This document shows positions 44,059-57,704 of a stretch of 64,000 nucleotides of DNA, one piece after another. The position numbers were made by a program, and so were the translations under genes. The notes beneath the pieces were generated by a model. The model saw only the letters and a list, made by a program, of their open reading frames with translations. It had not been told where the DNA came from and searched no databases. This DNA comes from Flavivirga spongiicola (lineage in GTDB: Bacteria; Bacteroidota; Bacteroidia; Flavobacteriales; Flavobacteriaceae). Position 1 is the stretch's first letter; each line of letters opens with the position of its first letter. The DNA is taken from positions 779,001 to 843,000 of the forward strand of contig NZ_JAUOEO010000001.1 in assembly GCF_030540825.1 (NCBI RefSeq), read 5' to 3'.

Positions 44059-46560
44059 TTAATTAATTGATAGAGATTTAATGGTTTGTCTTATATCTTT
44101 AGATGAACTCCCAATTAAGATATTGTATTCGCCCTTATCAACTTTCCAATCATGTATAGCTATATCGTAATATTGGAAAGCTTCTTTTTTTAAGACAAAT
44201 GTAATATCCTGTTGTTCATTTGGTTTCAGGAATACTTTCTTAAAAGATTTCAATTCTTTTTCTGGTCTTTCTACTGATGTATGCATCGGTTTCACATATA
44301 ATTGAACAACCTCAGCACCCGCTGTTTCTCCTGCATTACGCAATGTCATCTTTACCTCAAAAGTGTTTTTATCAAGTTGTTTCAAGGATGGGTTTTGATA
44401 CGTAAAATTAGTATATGAAAGACCATGACCAAACGGATAACGTACTTGTAAGCCTTTCTTGTCCAGGTATCGATATCCTACATAAATGCCTTCAGAGTAC
44501 ACCGATTGCAAATTTTCATTTTTATAATCCAAAAAACCGGGTGAGTCATTCTGTGACTTATAAAATGTGGCAGGTAGCTTTCCTGATGGATTTCGGTTAC
44601 CCAAAAGAATATCTGCAAGCGCATTTCCCCCCTCTTGACCACCAAACCATGCTTGAACAATCGCTGGCACATCATCTGCCCAGTTTTCTATAATGGGCGG
44701 TGTTCCAGAAATAATAACGACAATGGTATTTGGATTAGCCTCCTTAACTTTTTTAATAAGTTTATCCTGATTTTTTAATACCAAAAACTCTCTGTCACGA
44801 CCTTCTCCTTCAAAATGATCGGATAATCCTATAAAAACAATCGCCAGATCTGATTTCTTGGCTACATCTACTGCTTCTTGTATTAAATCTATATCTGGAA
44901 TCTCCCATCCGAGTTTTATCTCAGAGACATGTCCATTATTATAATAATCCAATTGAAGATCATAAACCTCTCCAGCTCTTAGATTGATTTTAACTTCTTC
45001 AATAGTACTTCCTTTGTTATCTTCCCATTTATCTATAAGCTTCTTATCATTAATAGATAATCGTACACCATCATTGTGCATGACATGAAATTTGTACACT
45101 CCAGATTTGGGTGCTTTTAATTTCCCTTTCCAACGAACCGAAAAGTAATTCTCATCATCCGCGCCATGAAAATCCCAACTTGGGGCATCATAGTACCATA
45201 AGAAATTGACATCTTTATCATTTCTAATAAAATGTGGGGTTCCTTCACATTTTACATTACCAAAGTAAGAAGCCTCTAACCCTTTTTTGCCATCAACTTC
45301 TTCAAAATAAGTGTTTTCTATAATACGAATGTCGTCAGTTATCGTAGCACCCAAAGCGTAGTTAAGTTCGACATCTTCTCCTAATTTGTTTTTCAACCCT
45401 TCTAATGGAGAAATCGCATAAAAAGGGGTTACTTTAGAAGATCCGCCACCACCTACACGCGAGAAAGCTGCATTAGGCCCTATGACAGCAACCTTCTTTA
45501 CTTTCTTTGCATCAATGGGCAGCATTTTATTTTCATTTTTTAATAAAACCATGCCATTAACAGCAGCTTCATAAGCAATATTTTTATGCTCCAGGCTCTT
45601 TAATATATTTACCGAAGGTTGTTCTTCAGGCGAAAACATATTAGCTTCAAAGCGCACACGTAATAATCGCTTTACTTTATCATCAATAATAGCTTCTGTA
45701 ATCTCTTTTTTGTGCAAGGCCTTTTTTATAAGTGAATCATTATAAAACGCTCCAAACGGCATTTCTAAATCTAAGCCAGCATGCATACCTCCTACGGTAC
45801 TATGAGCAGCTCCCCAATCTGAGACCACGAAACCTTTGAAACCCCACTTTTTCTTTAAGACAGTGTCCAGTAAATAGTCGTTTTCAGCAGTCCATTTTCC
45901 ATTTACTTTGTTATAAGAAGTCATGACTGTCCAAACGTCTGCTTCTTGAACAGCAGCTTTAAAAGCCGGTAAATATATTTCATGTAAAGCCCGTTCATCT
46001 ACTACCGCATTCACATGGCTTCTCTGCCATTCCTGATTGTTACAGGCAAAATGTTTTACACAAGCGAGAACATCTTCACTTTGTACACCTTGGATATAAG
46101 GGATTGCTATTTGGCCTGCTAGGTATGGATCTTCTCCAAAACTTTCAAAATTCCTTCCTCCAATGGGAAAACGATGAATATTAACACAGGGGCCGAGAAA
46201 AAAATTTCTTCCTCTCGCTTTAGTTTCTTTGCCCAGAAGTTGTCCAACCTTATACAAAAGAGGCAAATCCCATGTGGATGCTAATGACACCGCAGCAGGA
46301 AGTGCAGTAGCCTCAGACCAGCGAATGCCTACTGGTCCGTCTGTCATTTTAAGTACTGGTATTCCCAGACGTTCATTAGGTTTGGTGTCAAAACCAATTC
46401 CTGCTAGCTGTTCAATCTTTTCATCCAAAGTCATTAGACCTAAAAGCGAATCAACTTTAGATGCTATTATTGCTTCTTTATTGCTTGATATTTGGGATTT
46501 CGATTTTGCACAAGACGCTATAACCAATAGTATAAAAATATAATGATAGATACGTTTCAT
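44059..46560 (-). CDS. GH3 beta-glycosidase lipoprotein with PA14 insert
   Basis: The lipoprotein signal (ILLVIASC, Cys17) is followed by a GH3 N-terminal barrel with KHF (169-171) and the nucleophile Asp248 in GFVVSDWGAAHS, the GH3 C-terminal domain interrupted by a PA14 domain (about residues 430-555, YFSVRWKGKLKAPKSGVYKF), and a fibronectin-III-like C-terminus (ending near LKSLSI). PA14 inserts like this restrict the active site to exo-acting use and bind sugar. GH3 enzymes release beta-linked glucose, xylose or similar; the exact sugar cannot be fixed. It is 47 bp after the GH31 gene. Confidence 0.93.
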   Translation of the reverse strand: MKRIYHYIFILLVIASCAKSKSQISSNKEAIIASKVDSLLGLMTLDEKIEQLAGIGFDTKPNERLGIPVLKMTDGPVGIRWSEATALPAAVSLASTWDLPLLYKVGQLLGKETKARGRNFFLGPCVNIHRFPIGGRNFESFGEDPYLAGQIAIPYIQGVQSEDVLACVKHFACNNQEWQRSHVNAVVDERALHEIYLPAFKAAVQEADVWTVMTSYNKVNGKWTAENDYLLDTVLKKKWGFKGFVVSDWGAAHSTVGGMHAGLDLEMPFGAFYNDSLIKKALHKKEITEAIIDDKVKRLLRVRFEANMFSPEEQPSVNILKSLEHKNIAYEAAVNGMVLLKNENKMLPIDAKKVKKVAVIGPNAAFSRVGGGGSSKVTPFYAISPLEGLKNKLGEDVELNYALGATITDDIRIIENTYFEEVDGKKGLEASYFGNVKCEGTPHFIRNDKDVNFLWYYDAPSWDFHGADDENYFSVRWKGKLKAPKSGVYKFHVMHNDGVRLSINDKKLIDKWEDNKGSTIEEVKINLRAGEVYDLQLDYYNNGHVSEIKLGWEIPDIDLIQEAVDVAKKSDLAIVFIGLSDHFEGEGRDREFLVLKNQDKLIKKVKEANPNTIVVIISGTPPIIENWADDVPAIVQAWFGGQEGGNALADILLGNRNPSGKLPATFYKSQNDSPGFLDYKNENLQSVYSEGIYVGYRYLDKKGLQVRYPFGHGLSYTNFTYQNPSLKQLDKNTFEVKMTLRNAGETAGAEVVQLYVKPMHTSVERPEKELKSFKKVFLKPNEQQDITFVLKKEAFQYYDIAIHDWKVDKGEYNILIGSSSKDIRQTIKSLSIN

Positions 46561-46607
46561 AGTGCCTTTTAATTAGATATTCTTATGACTGTTTTCAAAT
46601 TCTCCAA

Positions 46608-48905
46608 TTATGTTTTACTAAAAATAACTGTTGTACTTTTATTTCGTGGTTCTTTAATAACAACTTCTTTTATTAAATCGGTTTCATTTGTATTGGTGCT
46701 AATCGTAAACTTTTTCTGTTTTCCGTTGACGTTTACGCTATCGTATTCATTTAAAACATCCAATACTCTAATATGCCATGTTCTATGAGTTAATTCGTTT
46801 TTAAACGTTCCTTTTGCCTCTCCAACATGTATTATTAACTCTTCATTTTCACCATAGTTTTGACTAATTGTAGTAGCAGAGTAAGCACCTTTTTGATAAG
46901 CAATACTTTTTCCGTCGTCTTCATACAAGGTAAAAAAAGACTTATCAGAAGGATAAATATCTAAAATCAAGTTTTCTTCCTGTTTTTCTTCTTCAATCCA
47001 GTTTCTTTCTGGTCTTTTTGGTATAATGGCTCCTGCTTTTATAAATAATGGTAACTTCTCAACATCTTCAGTATTGTAATTTATAACACCTCCTCCTTTA
47101 TAAACTTCTTTACTCCAATAGTCAATCCAATCATTCTCACGAGGTAAATAAATCTCCATAGTTTTAAAGTCGCCATATACTGGTGCTACCAAAATATTTG
47201 GACCAAACATGTACTGATATGGCCATGTATCTGAATAACATAAATAATCATCTGGGAAAGCAATTAGCATTGGACGGCAAATAGGTATCCCCGTTAAATA
47301 ATTCTCATAGGCTGTAGAATAGATGTATGGTAATAACTTATAACGTTCTTTTCTATGCTTTCGAATACTATTCTCTGCCGTTGGACCTTTACTTTCCCCT
47401 CCTACGGCATGTGTTATATTATCGGGTGTGTCTTTTATAATTACAGTATCTCTTCCTTCAATTTTGATTTTATTCTGAAAATTAGCCACATCAATGTTTC
47501 CAGCCCAAGGTTTTGGATTGTGAGAACGAGAAATTGCAGAAAAATCAGAAAATTGATTCCATCTAGCTTGAATTTGCCAACTTTCACCAACACCATCTGA
47601 TGAAATATATGAGACGCCCTTTAATGGTCCGTGAGAATTGGTTATCGCTTTTATTTGCCATTTCAATTCATTCCAATTAAATGAACAATCTCCAGTCCAA
47701 TCAAACGGGTATCTTCTAGATCCGATTAAATTATTAACCGGAGCAACACTATATCTAAAATCCCAAGGGTTTACAGCCTGCATTTTTCGGCAGCCCATAA
47801 AAAGAACGCGCTCGTTATCTCCAATATAGTTCTGTGTCTTCAACCATATTTGGCTATCCGTTATGTCATTTCTTCTGGTATCTTGCCAAGTGCCTTTTAC
47901 GCCTTGATCTAACTTTTCTTTCCATTTACTCCACCATAATTTTTCAGGTTGAACGGTCTCTGTCCATCCTTGCCCATTTCTATTTTTAAAGTCTGGAGCA
48001 TTATGCTGAATGAGCATGACATCAAAATGCATCGCTTTCAAACTGTCGAGCATGGCTTTAGGGGATAATGGTTTTGAATAGTTTTCTGACCAATCCATGC
48101 TACTTCCCCAGGTAATTTCTTTATCTCCTATGCAACCATCACCCCATTCAAAATCGAAAATGAGATTATCGGCAGGAATGTCTCTATTTCGCAATTCTCT
48201 AGCAACAGCCATTAACTGATCTTGGTCACCTTTACATGCTAAGTGCTGTGTTTGAAAGAATCCATAAGATTTTTTTGGTAATAAGGGCTCTGCTCCGACG
48301 AGTTGATTAAATTGCTCATATATTTTTAAATAAGAGGGACCATATATAAAGTATTGATCCATAAGTACATCTTCTTCAAGGTAAATATCATAAAGCTCAG
48401 TCTCAGGGTTATAAAACCAATGAGAATATCTACTATTATCATTTTTTTCATTGAAAAAACTAGCGCTATCAAACAAACTATATCCATCTTTGAACATACC
48501 GTATATGGGACCATCTGATGGATAAATACTTTTCCCTGACTCCATGTCGTTTACGGTTAGTTGCCTTGTTTTTATATTTATTCCAATCTCTAATTTCTTG
48601 GTATGCATGAAATAGACATCTCCATCTTTTTTTATACTTACAGGTATCTCATTCCATGAATTTGTATGTCCTATTGTGAAAGGAATAGTGAACTTGTTAG
48701 AAACATCATTGTTACCGATTTTTGAATACCGTACACGAAACATTGTTGTAGAATAAAACGAAACTTCTATGGATTCATTTATATTAATTTTGGTTGCATA
48801 TCCATTATATGTAACCTCTGGGTTTTGACTATATAAAGTACTAGTAATGAAAAAGAATATGGCCAACGTAACAGAGAATTTCATTTTTCTTTTAAAATTT
48901 AACAT
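46608..48905 (-). CDS. GH31 alpha-glycosidase family protein, secreted
   Basis: A 765-residue GH31 enzyme with a signal peptide (SVTLAIFFFITSTLYSQ). The likely nucleophile is Asp342 in GTWQDTRRND and the likely acid/base Asp406 in PFDWTGDCSFNW. The stretch before them (SYGFFQTQHLACKGDQDQLMAVARELRNRDIPADNLIFDFEW) is the family barrel entry. The catalytic motif differs from the usual WxDMNE, so the substrate is probably not simple maltose-type glucosides. Starts at 48905 or 48884 are both possible; the second gives a shorter N-region. It is 5 bp after the sulfotransferase gene. Confidence 0.9.
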   Translation of the reverse strand: MLNFKRKMKFSVTLAIFFFITSTLYSQNPEVTYNGYATKININESIEVSFYSTTMFRVRYSKIGNNDVSNKFTIPFTIGHTNSWNEIPVSIKKDGDVYFMHTKKLEIGINIKTRQLTVNDMESGKSIYPSDGPIYGMFKDGYSLFDSASFFNEKNDNSRYSHWFYNPETELYDIYLEEDVLMDQYFIYGPSYLKIYEQFNQLVGAEPLLPKKSYGFFQTQHLACKGDQDQLMAVARELRNRDIPADNLIFDFEWGDGCIGDKEITWGSSMDWSENYSKPLSPKAMLDSLKAMHFDVMLIQHNAPDFKNRNGQGWTETVQPEKLWWSKWKEKLDQGVKGTWQDTRRNDITDSQIWLKTQNYIGDNERVLFMGCRKMQAVNPWDFRYSVAPVNNLIGSRRYPFDWTGDCSFNWNELKWQIKAITNSHGPLKGVSYISSDGVGESWQIQARWNQFSDFSAISRSHNPKPWAGNIDVANFQNKIKIEGRDTVIIKDTPDNITHAVGGESKGPTAENSIRKHRKERYKLLPYIYSTAYENYLTGIPICRPMLIAFPDDYLCYSDTWPYQYMFGPNILVAPVYGDFKTMEIYLPRENDWIDYWSKEVYKGGGVINYNTEDVEKLPLFIKAGAIIPKRPERNWIEEEKQEENLILDIYPSDKSFFTLYEDDGKSIAYQKGAYSATTISQNYGENEELIIHVGEAKGTFKNELTHRTWHIRVLDVLNEYDSVNVNGKQKKFTISTNTNETDLIKEVVIKEPRNKSTTVIFSKT

Positions 48906-48910
48906 AGTTC

Positions 48911-49936
48911 TTATAGGGTTAGTATGGTCGTTAATTCGTTTATCAATTCTTTTCTCTTAACACGACATTCTCTATCAACTTTTAAATGCTTAGAGTTTTG
49001 TGCTGCTGTCTTTAATTTTAAGTTTAAGTCATCAAAATTTTGAATTTCTTCTTGAGTAAACTCTTTTTTATTGTGTGTAGAACATAGTTTATATCCATTC
49101 TCTTGAAGAATATCTCCTGCAACTCGTTCAAATATTTCAATGTCTTCCTTAGTTAGATTTTCAAGAAACTTCCCAGTGTTATTTTTCATAATAGGCTGGG
49201 TGAGATTACTCCACATAAACCCAGCCTCTGCTGTTCTTTTGGATTCATTTGAATCAAAATAATGCAATGCAGATTTATCCAAACTTAAATCTAAAAAAGT
49301 ATTTATCTCTTGAAGCACTTTCATAGGGTCCGATATAAGAGATTCGTATTTTATCGGTAAATACCTATCCTTCCCCACATTGTGATAAACTTCTTTGGCT
49401 TTTAAAAAATCGGTTTTCCAAATTTCCGCAAGATGGTATGTGTGTTTTTCGCCAACCAGAGTTTTCTTGAATGACGATGCCACATCTCGACCATCTCGTA
49501 TTAAATGTATATAATAAGGCTTTAGTCCATTGTTTTCAATATCACTATAATAATTAACATTGGCCATGCTTTTACAACACCAATAAATGGCTTTGTCTTT
49601 TTGTGCCATCATTTCATAGATCACTTTAAATATTTCTATCAACGTTGGCTGTGTGCAGCATTTAATTATTTCGTTGCGGTTTAGGTTCAAGTCCCATTTT
49701 ACGGGGTTCACTTCTACCAATCTACATACATCATTAACCAAACGGCTAAAATTATCGTTTAGGTTTAAATCTCCATATTTGTGTAAAATAGGATGAAAAA
49801 CATTTAAAATATGAGGTGGATGATGCGCCGATATTAGAGGTGATTGATTCAATATCAAACGCAATAAATTAGAGCCTGATCTTTGAGTACCAATAATTTG
49901 AATTGGTATAAATGTATTGTTATTATTATAAATCAT
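48911..49936 (-). CDS. PAPS-dependent sulfotransferase family protein
   Basis: A 341-residue P-loop protein of the sulfotransferase family. The 5'-phosphosulfate-binding loop is GTQRSGSNLL (residues 16-25). The 3'-phosphate-binding part is YIHLIRDGRDVASSFKKTL (near 145), with a later YESLISDPMKVLQEINTFLDLSL. It has no signal peptide and should be cytoplasmic, using PAPS that the cysC/cysDN enzymes encoded 8 kb away can make. The acceptor is unknown. Its start overlaps the chrA stop by 4 bp, so the two are coupled. Confidence 0.88.
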   Translation of the reverse strand: MIYNNNNTFIPIQIIGTQRSGSNLLRLILNQSPLISAHHPPHILNVFHPILHKYGDLNLNDNFSRLVNDVCRLVEVNPVKWDLNLNRNEIIKCCTQPTLIEIFKVIYEMMAQKDKAIYWCCKSMANVNYYSDIENNGLKPYYIHLIRDGRDVASSFKKTLVGEKHTYHLAEIWKTDFLKAKEVYHNVGKDRYLPIKYESLISDPMKVLQEINTFLDLSLDKSALHYFDSNESKRTAEAGFMWSNLTQPIMKNNTGKFLENLTKEDIEIFERVAGDILQENGYKLCSTHNKKEFTQEEIQNFDDLNLKLKTAAQNSKHLKVDRECRVKRKELINELTTILTL

Positions 49937-51129
49937 ATAAAGCTAAGTAATAGGGTCACTAAAATAATTAATGCTGGGTGCGTTTTTGTAAACATAAAGA
50001 GCAAGAGCGCTATTAAGAATATAATCCATGGAATCAAATCTAAACTAAAATGACTGGCTCCTATTACAAAAGCTCCACTAAAAATAAGCCCCACAACTAC
50101 AGATCGCATTCCTTTCATCACGGCATCTATATACGAAAGATGCTTAATCTTTTGTTGAAAGTGTGAAAGCATTATCATGAGAAGTGAAGATGGTAAAAAA
50201 ATAGCTAAGGTAGCTATGATTGCTCCTGGAATGCCTGCCATTTTATAACCAATAAAAGTGACGCTTGTCATGATAGGCCCTGGCGTTATTTGGCTTATAC
50301 TTATAGCAGCATTAAACTGATCTATAGTAAGCCATCCCAGATCTCCAACAATAGCCTGTTCCATTATGGGAATGATAACATACCCACCTCCAAATAATGT
50401 TAAACTCATACCAGAAAACACTGAAACAAGGTATAATGATATTTTAGTTTGATTTGATATGAATGCCAAAAATAATATCACCAAGATGACACTAGTAATA
50501 GCTATGATCAAGGTTTTCAATTCTGACTTATTAAAAAAAGATGGTTTGAATTTAGTCCTATTTGAACCGGATTCTGGGTTTTTATATAAAAAATACCCCG
50601 TTACGCCTCCAAAAACAATCATACCAATTAAAAAAAACACGTTAGGTGCTACTACAGCTACAACAAACGCCAACAATGCAATAATCCCCTGACTATATAA
50701 GCGGAACTGCTTTCTAGCCATTCTAATTCCAACATGCGCAATGACGGCGACCACCACAGGTATTACAAAAGAAATGTGGAGATCTAAATTAGTATGGGCT
50801 TCTGTAGAAAAATAATACATAGAAAAGCCAGTTACAAGAAAAAATGTTGGCAATAAAATGCCTATAAAACTAACTATAGACCCTTTTATTCCAGAAAGTA
50901 TAAACCCATAATAAACAACAGCATTCACTGCAACCGGACCTGGTAATATGGATGCCAATGACACACCATCAAGAATCTGTTCATCATTTAGTTTCTTTTT
51001 CTTTTCAACTAATTCTTTTCTAACCATAGATATAAGAGCCATGTATCCACCAAAAGAATAGCTCCCTATTAAGAAGAAATTCCAAAATAATGACCACAAG
51101 GAAATAGGTGTTTGCTTCTCGTTTATCAT
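49933..51129 (-). CDS. chrA: ChrA-type (CHR family) anion transporter
   Basis: A 398-residue CHR-family protein with two homologous halves. Each has FGG and PGP motifs (GSYSFGGYMA with LPGPVAVN, and LFGGGYVIIPIME with TPGPIMTS) and about ten membrane segments in total. The family is best known for chromate efflux, but chromate is a sulfate analogue. Here it is co-transcribed with a sulfotransferase (4-bp overlap) and a sulfotransferase-like ASST gene (1-bp gap), so a role in moving sulfate or another oxyanion is a reasonable inference. No other chromate-resistance gene is near. Confidence 0.9.
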   Translation of the reverse strand: MINEKQTPISLWSLFWNFFLIGSYSFGGYMALISMVRKELVEKKKKLNDEQILDGVSLASILPGPVAVNAVVYYGFILSGIKGSIVSFIGILLPTFFLVTGFSMYYFSTEAHTNLDLHISFVIPVVVAVIAHVGIRMARKQFRLYSQGIIALLAFVVAVVAPNVFFLIGMIVFGGVTGYFLYKNPESGSNRTKFKPSFFNKSELKTLIIAITSVILVILFLAFISNQTKISLYLVSVFSGMSLTLFGGGYVIIPIMEQAIVGDLGWLTIDQFNAAISISQITPGPIMTSVTFIGYKMAGIPGAIIATLAIFLPSSLLMIMLSHFQQKIKHLSYIDAVMKGMRSVVVGLIFSGAFVIGASHFSLDLIPWIIFLIALLLFMFTKTHPALIILVTLLLSFI

Positions 51130-51130
51130 A

Positions 51131-52462
51131 TTATTTAGTAGAAAAGAAAGGTGGTATATGTGTTACCCTATAAGGATCTGGAATACCTGTATTTATATGA
51201 AATAAAATGTCTCCTTCCGGGCTAATCACTGCAATAGACCTGCTTCTGGGAGAGCATAATAAAAAATCACCATTTAATAGCATTTGAACATTACCCATTC
51301 TATCTGCGTATAGATGTTCTTCTAGATTAATGGCCGTTATAGATCTTGCTGTGCTATCATTTAACTGATATGAAACAATTCTTGATTGCCTATGCTTCTT
51401 ACCATTATCAAATAGCATATAGTCGCCTTTAAGGTTTTTACGTATGGCATGTTGACCATTAAACGGTGTATCATCAAATTTAAAATCTCCATGCTCACCA
51501 AGTATCCAAATACGTTTTCCTGTTTTTATATCTACCTTCCATATTTGATTCCAATCTCGGTAAGAAATCAAAATGTTTCCGTCGGTATCAAACGCAAATG
51601 CATTAGCGTGCCCCCAATCTCCATCCATTTCTTCAATGGATATGCCTTCTGGATTTTTCACATCAAATGTGCTCCATTTCCAATCAACTTCTCCTTTCTT
51701 ATTAAATCTAACTATAGCACTAGAAACAGCCTTTTCTAACTTGCCGTTTACCATATTGGGAATGGTATCATAAACTAATGAATATATACCTCCTTCATGG
51801 TCTATCGATTCATGATGAGCAATGAGGCCTTGTTTTTTTAAATCGATTTGATATGATATGTTTCCATCAATAGTATATGCAACTATTTTATCTCCTGCAC
51901 TATTATTGTGCTTTGCACTTCCAACCAAAACCAATACTTCATCATTTTGTGTCCAATGAGATAATTTAGGCTGCCCATCGACCATTTGATACCATACTAA
52001 ATCAGATTCATTATCAACCATATATACACTCCCTCTAACTAATCTTCTCTGTGTCAACAAATAACCATCGAAAGCGTTGGTCGTATTAGTTCTTTCATAA
52101 AGGCTTACAATATTTTCTTCTATGGGAGCTGTATGAAATGAATCGATTTGTGCCAATACTCTTTTTCCATTTAAAATTTGAATTAAATAATCCTGATCTG
52201 GTTTTAGGCCTGCAAGTATAACTTCATGATTGATTTTTTTTGATAATTGCTCTAAATTTAGTTCCTTATCAGAAACCAAGTTTTTAAGCTTGATGGTTAC
52301 AGAGGCTGAGTCGTTTAAAGAAAATTGCATTTTCTTTACCGTTGGGTTTTTAGTAGCGATTATAGATGGCAAATTTTCTATAATAATACCTTTTTTACAG
52401 CTATTAAAGCAAATAGCCATAAACAGTATAGCAAAAAAATAATGTTTAACAGTTTTGTTCAT
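51131..52462 (-). CDS. Arylsulfotransferase (ASST)-like lipoprotein
   Basis: A 443-residue lipoprotein (MAICFNSCKKG, Cys22) with a small beta-sandwich N-domain (about 40-115) and a propeller domain. It carries ASST-type histidine motifs: HHES (216-219), GDWGHANAFAF (His285), GEHGDF (His324) and FNGQHAIRK (His338). ASST enzymes transfer sulfate from one aryl ester to another acceptor without PAPS, through a sulfo-histidine. Which of these histidines would be sulfated needs alignment. It lies between the GH2 and chrA genes in the same operon, probably as an envelope-anchored enzyme. A non-catalytic propeller is the alternative. Confidence 0.75.
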   Translation of the reverse strand: MNKTVKHYFFAILFMAICFNSCKKGIIIENLPSIIATKNPTVKKMQFSLNDSASVTIKLKNLVSDKELNLEQLSKKINHEVILAGLKPDQDYLIQILNGKRVLAQIDSFHTAPIEENIVSLYERTNTTNAFDGYLLTQRRLVRGSVYMVDNESDLVWYQMVDGQPKLSHWTQNDEVLVLVGSAKHNNSAGDKIVAYTIDGNISYQIDLKKQGLIAHHESIDHEGGIYSLVYDTIPNMVNGKLEKAVSSAIVRFNKKGEVDWKWSTFDVKNPEGISIEEMDGDWGHANAFAFDTDGNILISYRDWNQIWKVDIKTGKRIWILGEHGDFKFDDTPFNGQHAIRKNLKGDYMLFDNGKKHRQSRIVSYQLNDSTARSITAINLEEHLYADRMGNVQMLLNGDFLLCSPRSRSIAVISPEGDILFHINTGIPDPYRVTHIPPFFSTK

Positions 52463-52495
52463 GTTACAATTTATGGAATTTTTAAGGCATTTCGC

Positions 52496-57690
<5,195 letters not shown>

Positions 57691-57704
57691 AATAATCCTT
57701 TACT

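Noticed and set aside
44415..44693. Plus- and minus-strand frames inside the GH3 gene
   Set aside because: They lie within the GH3 coding sequence in other frames and show no family resemblance.
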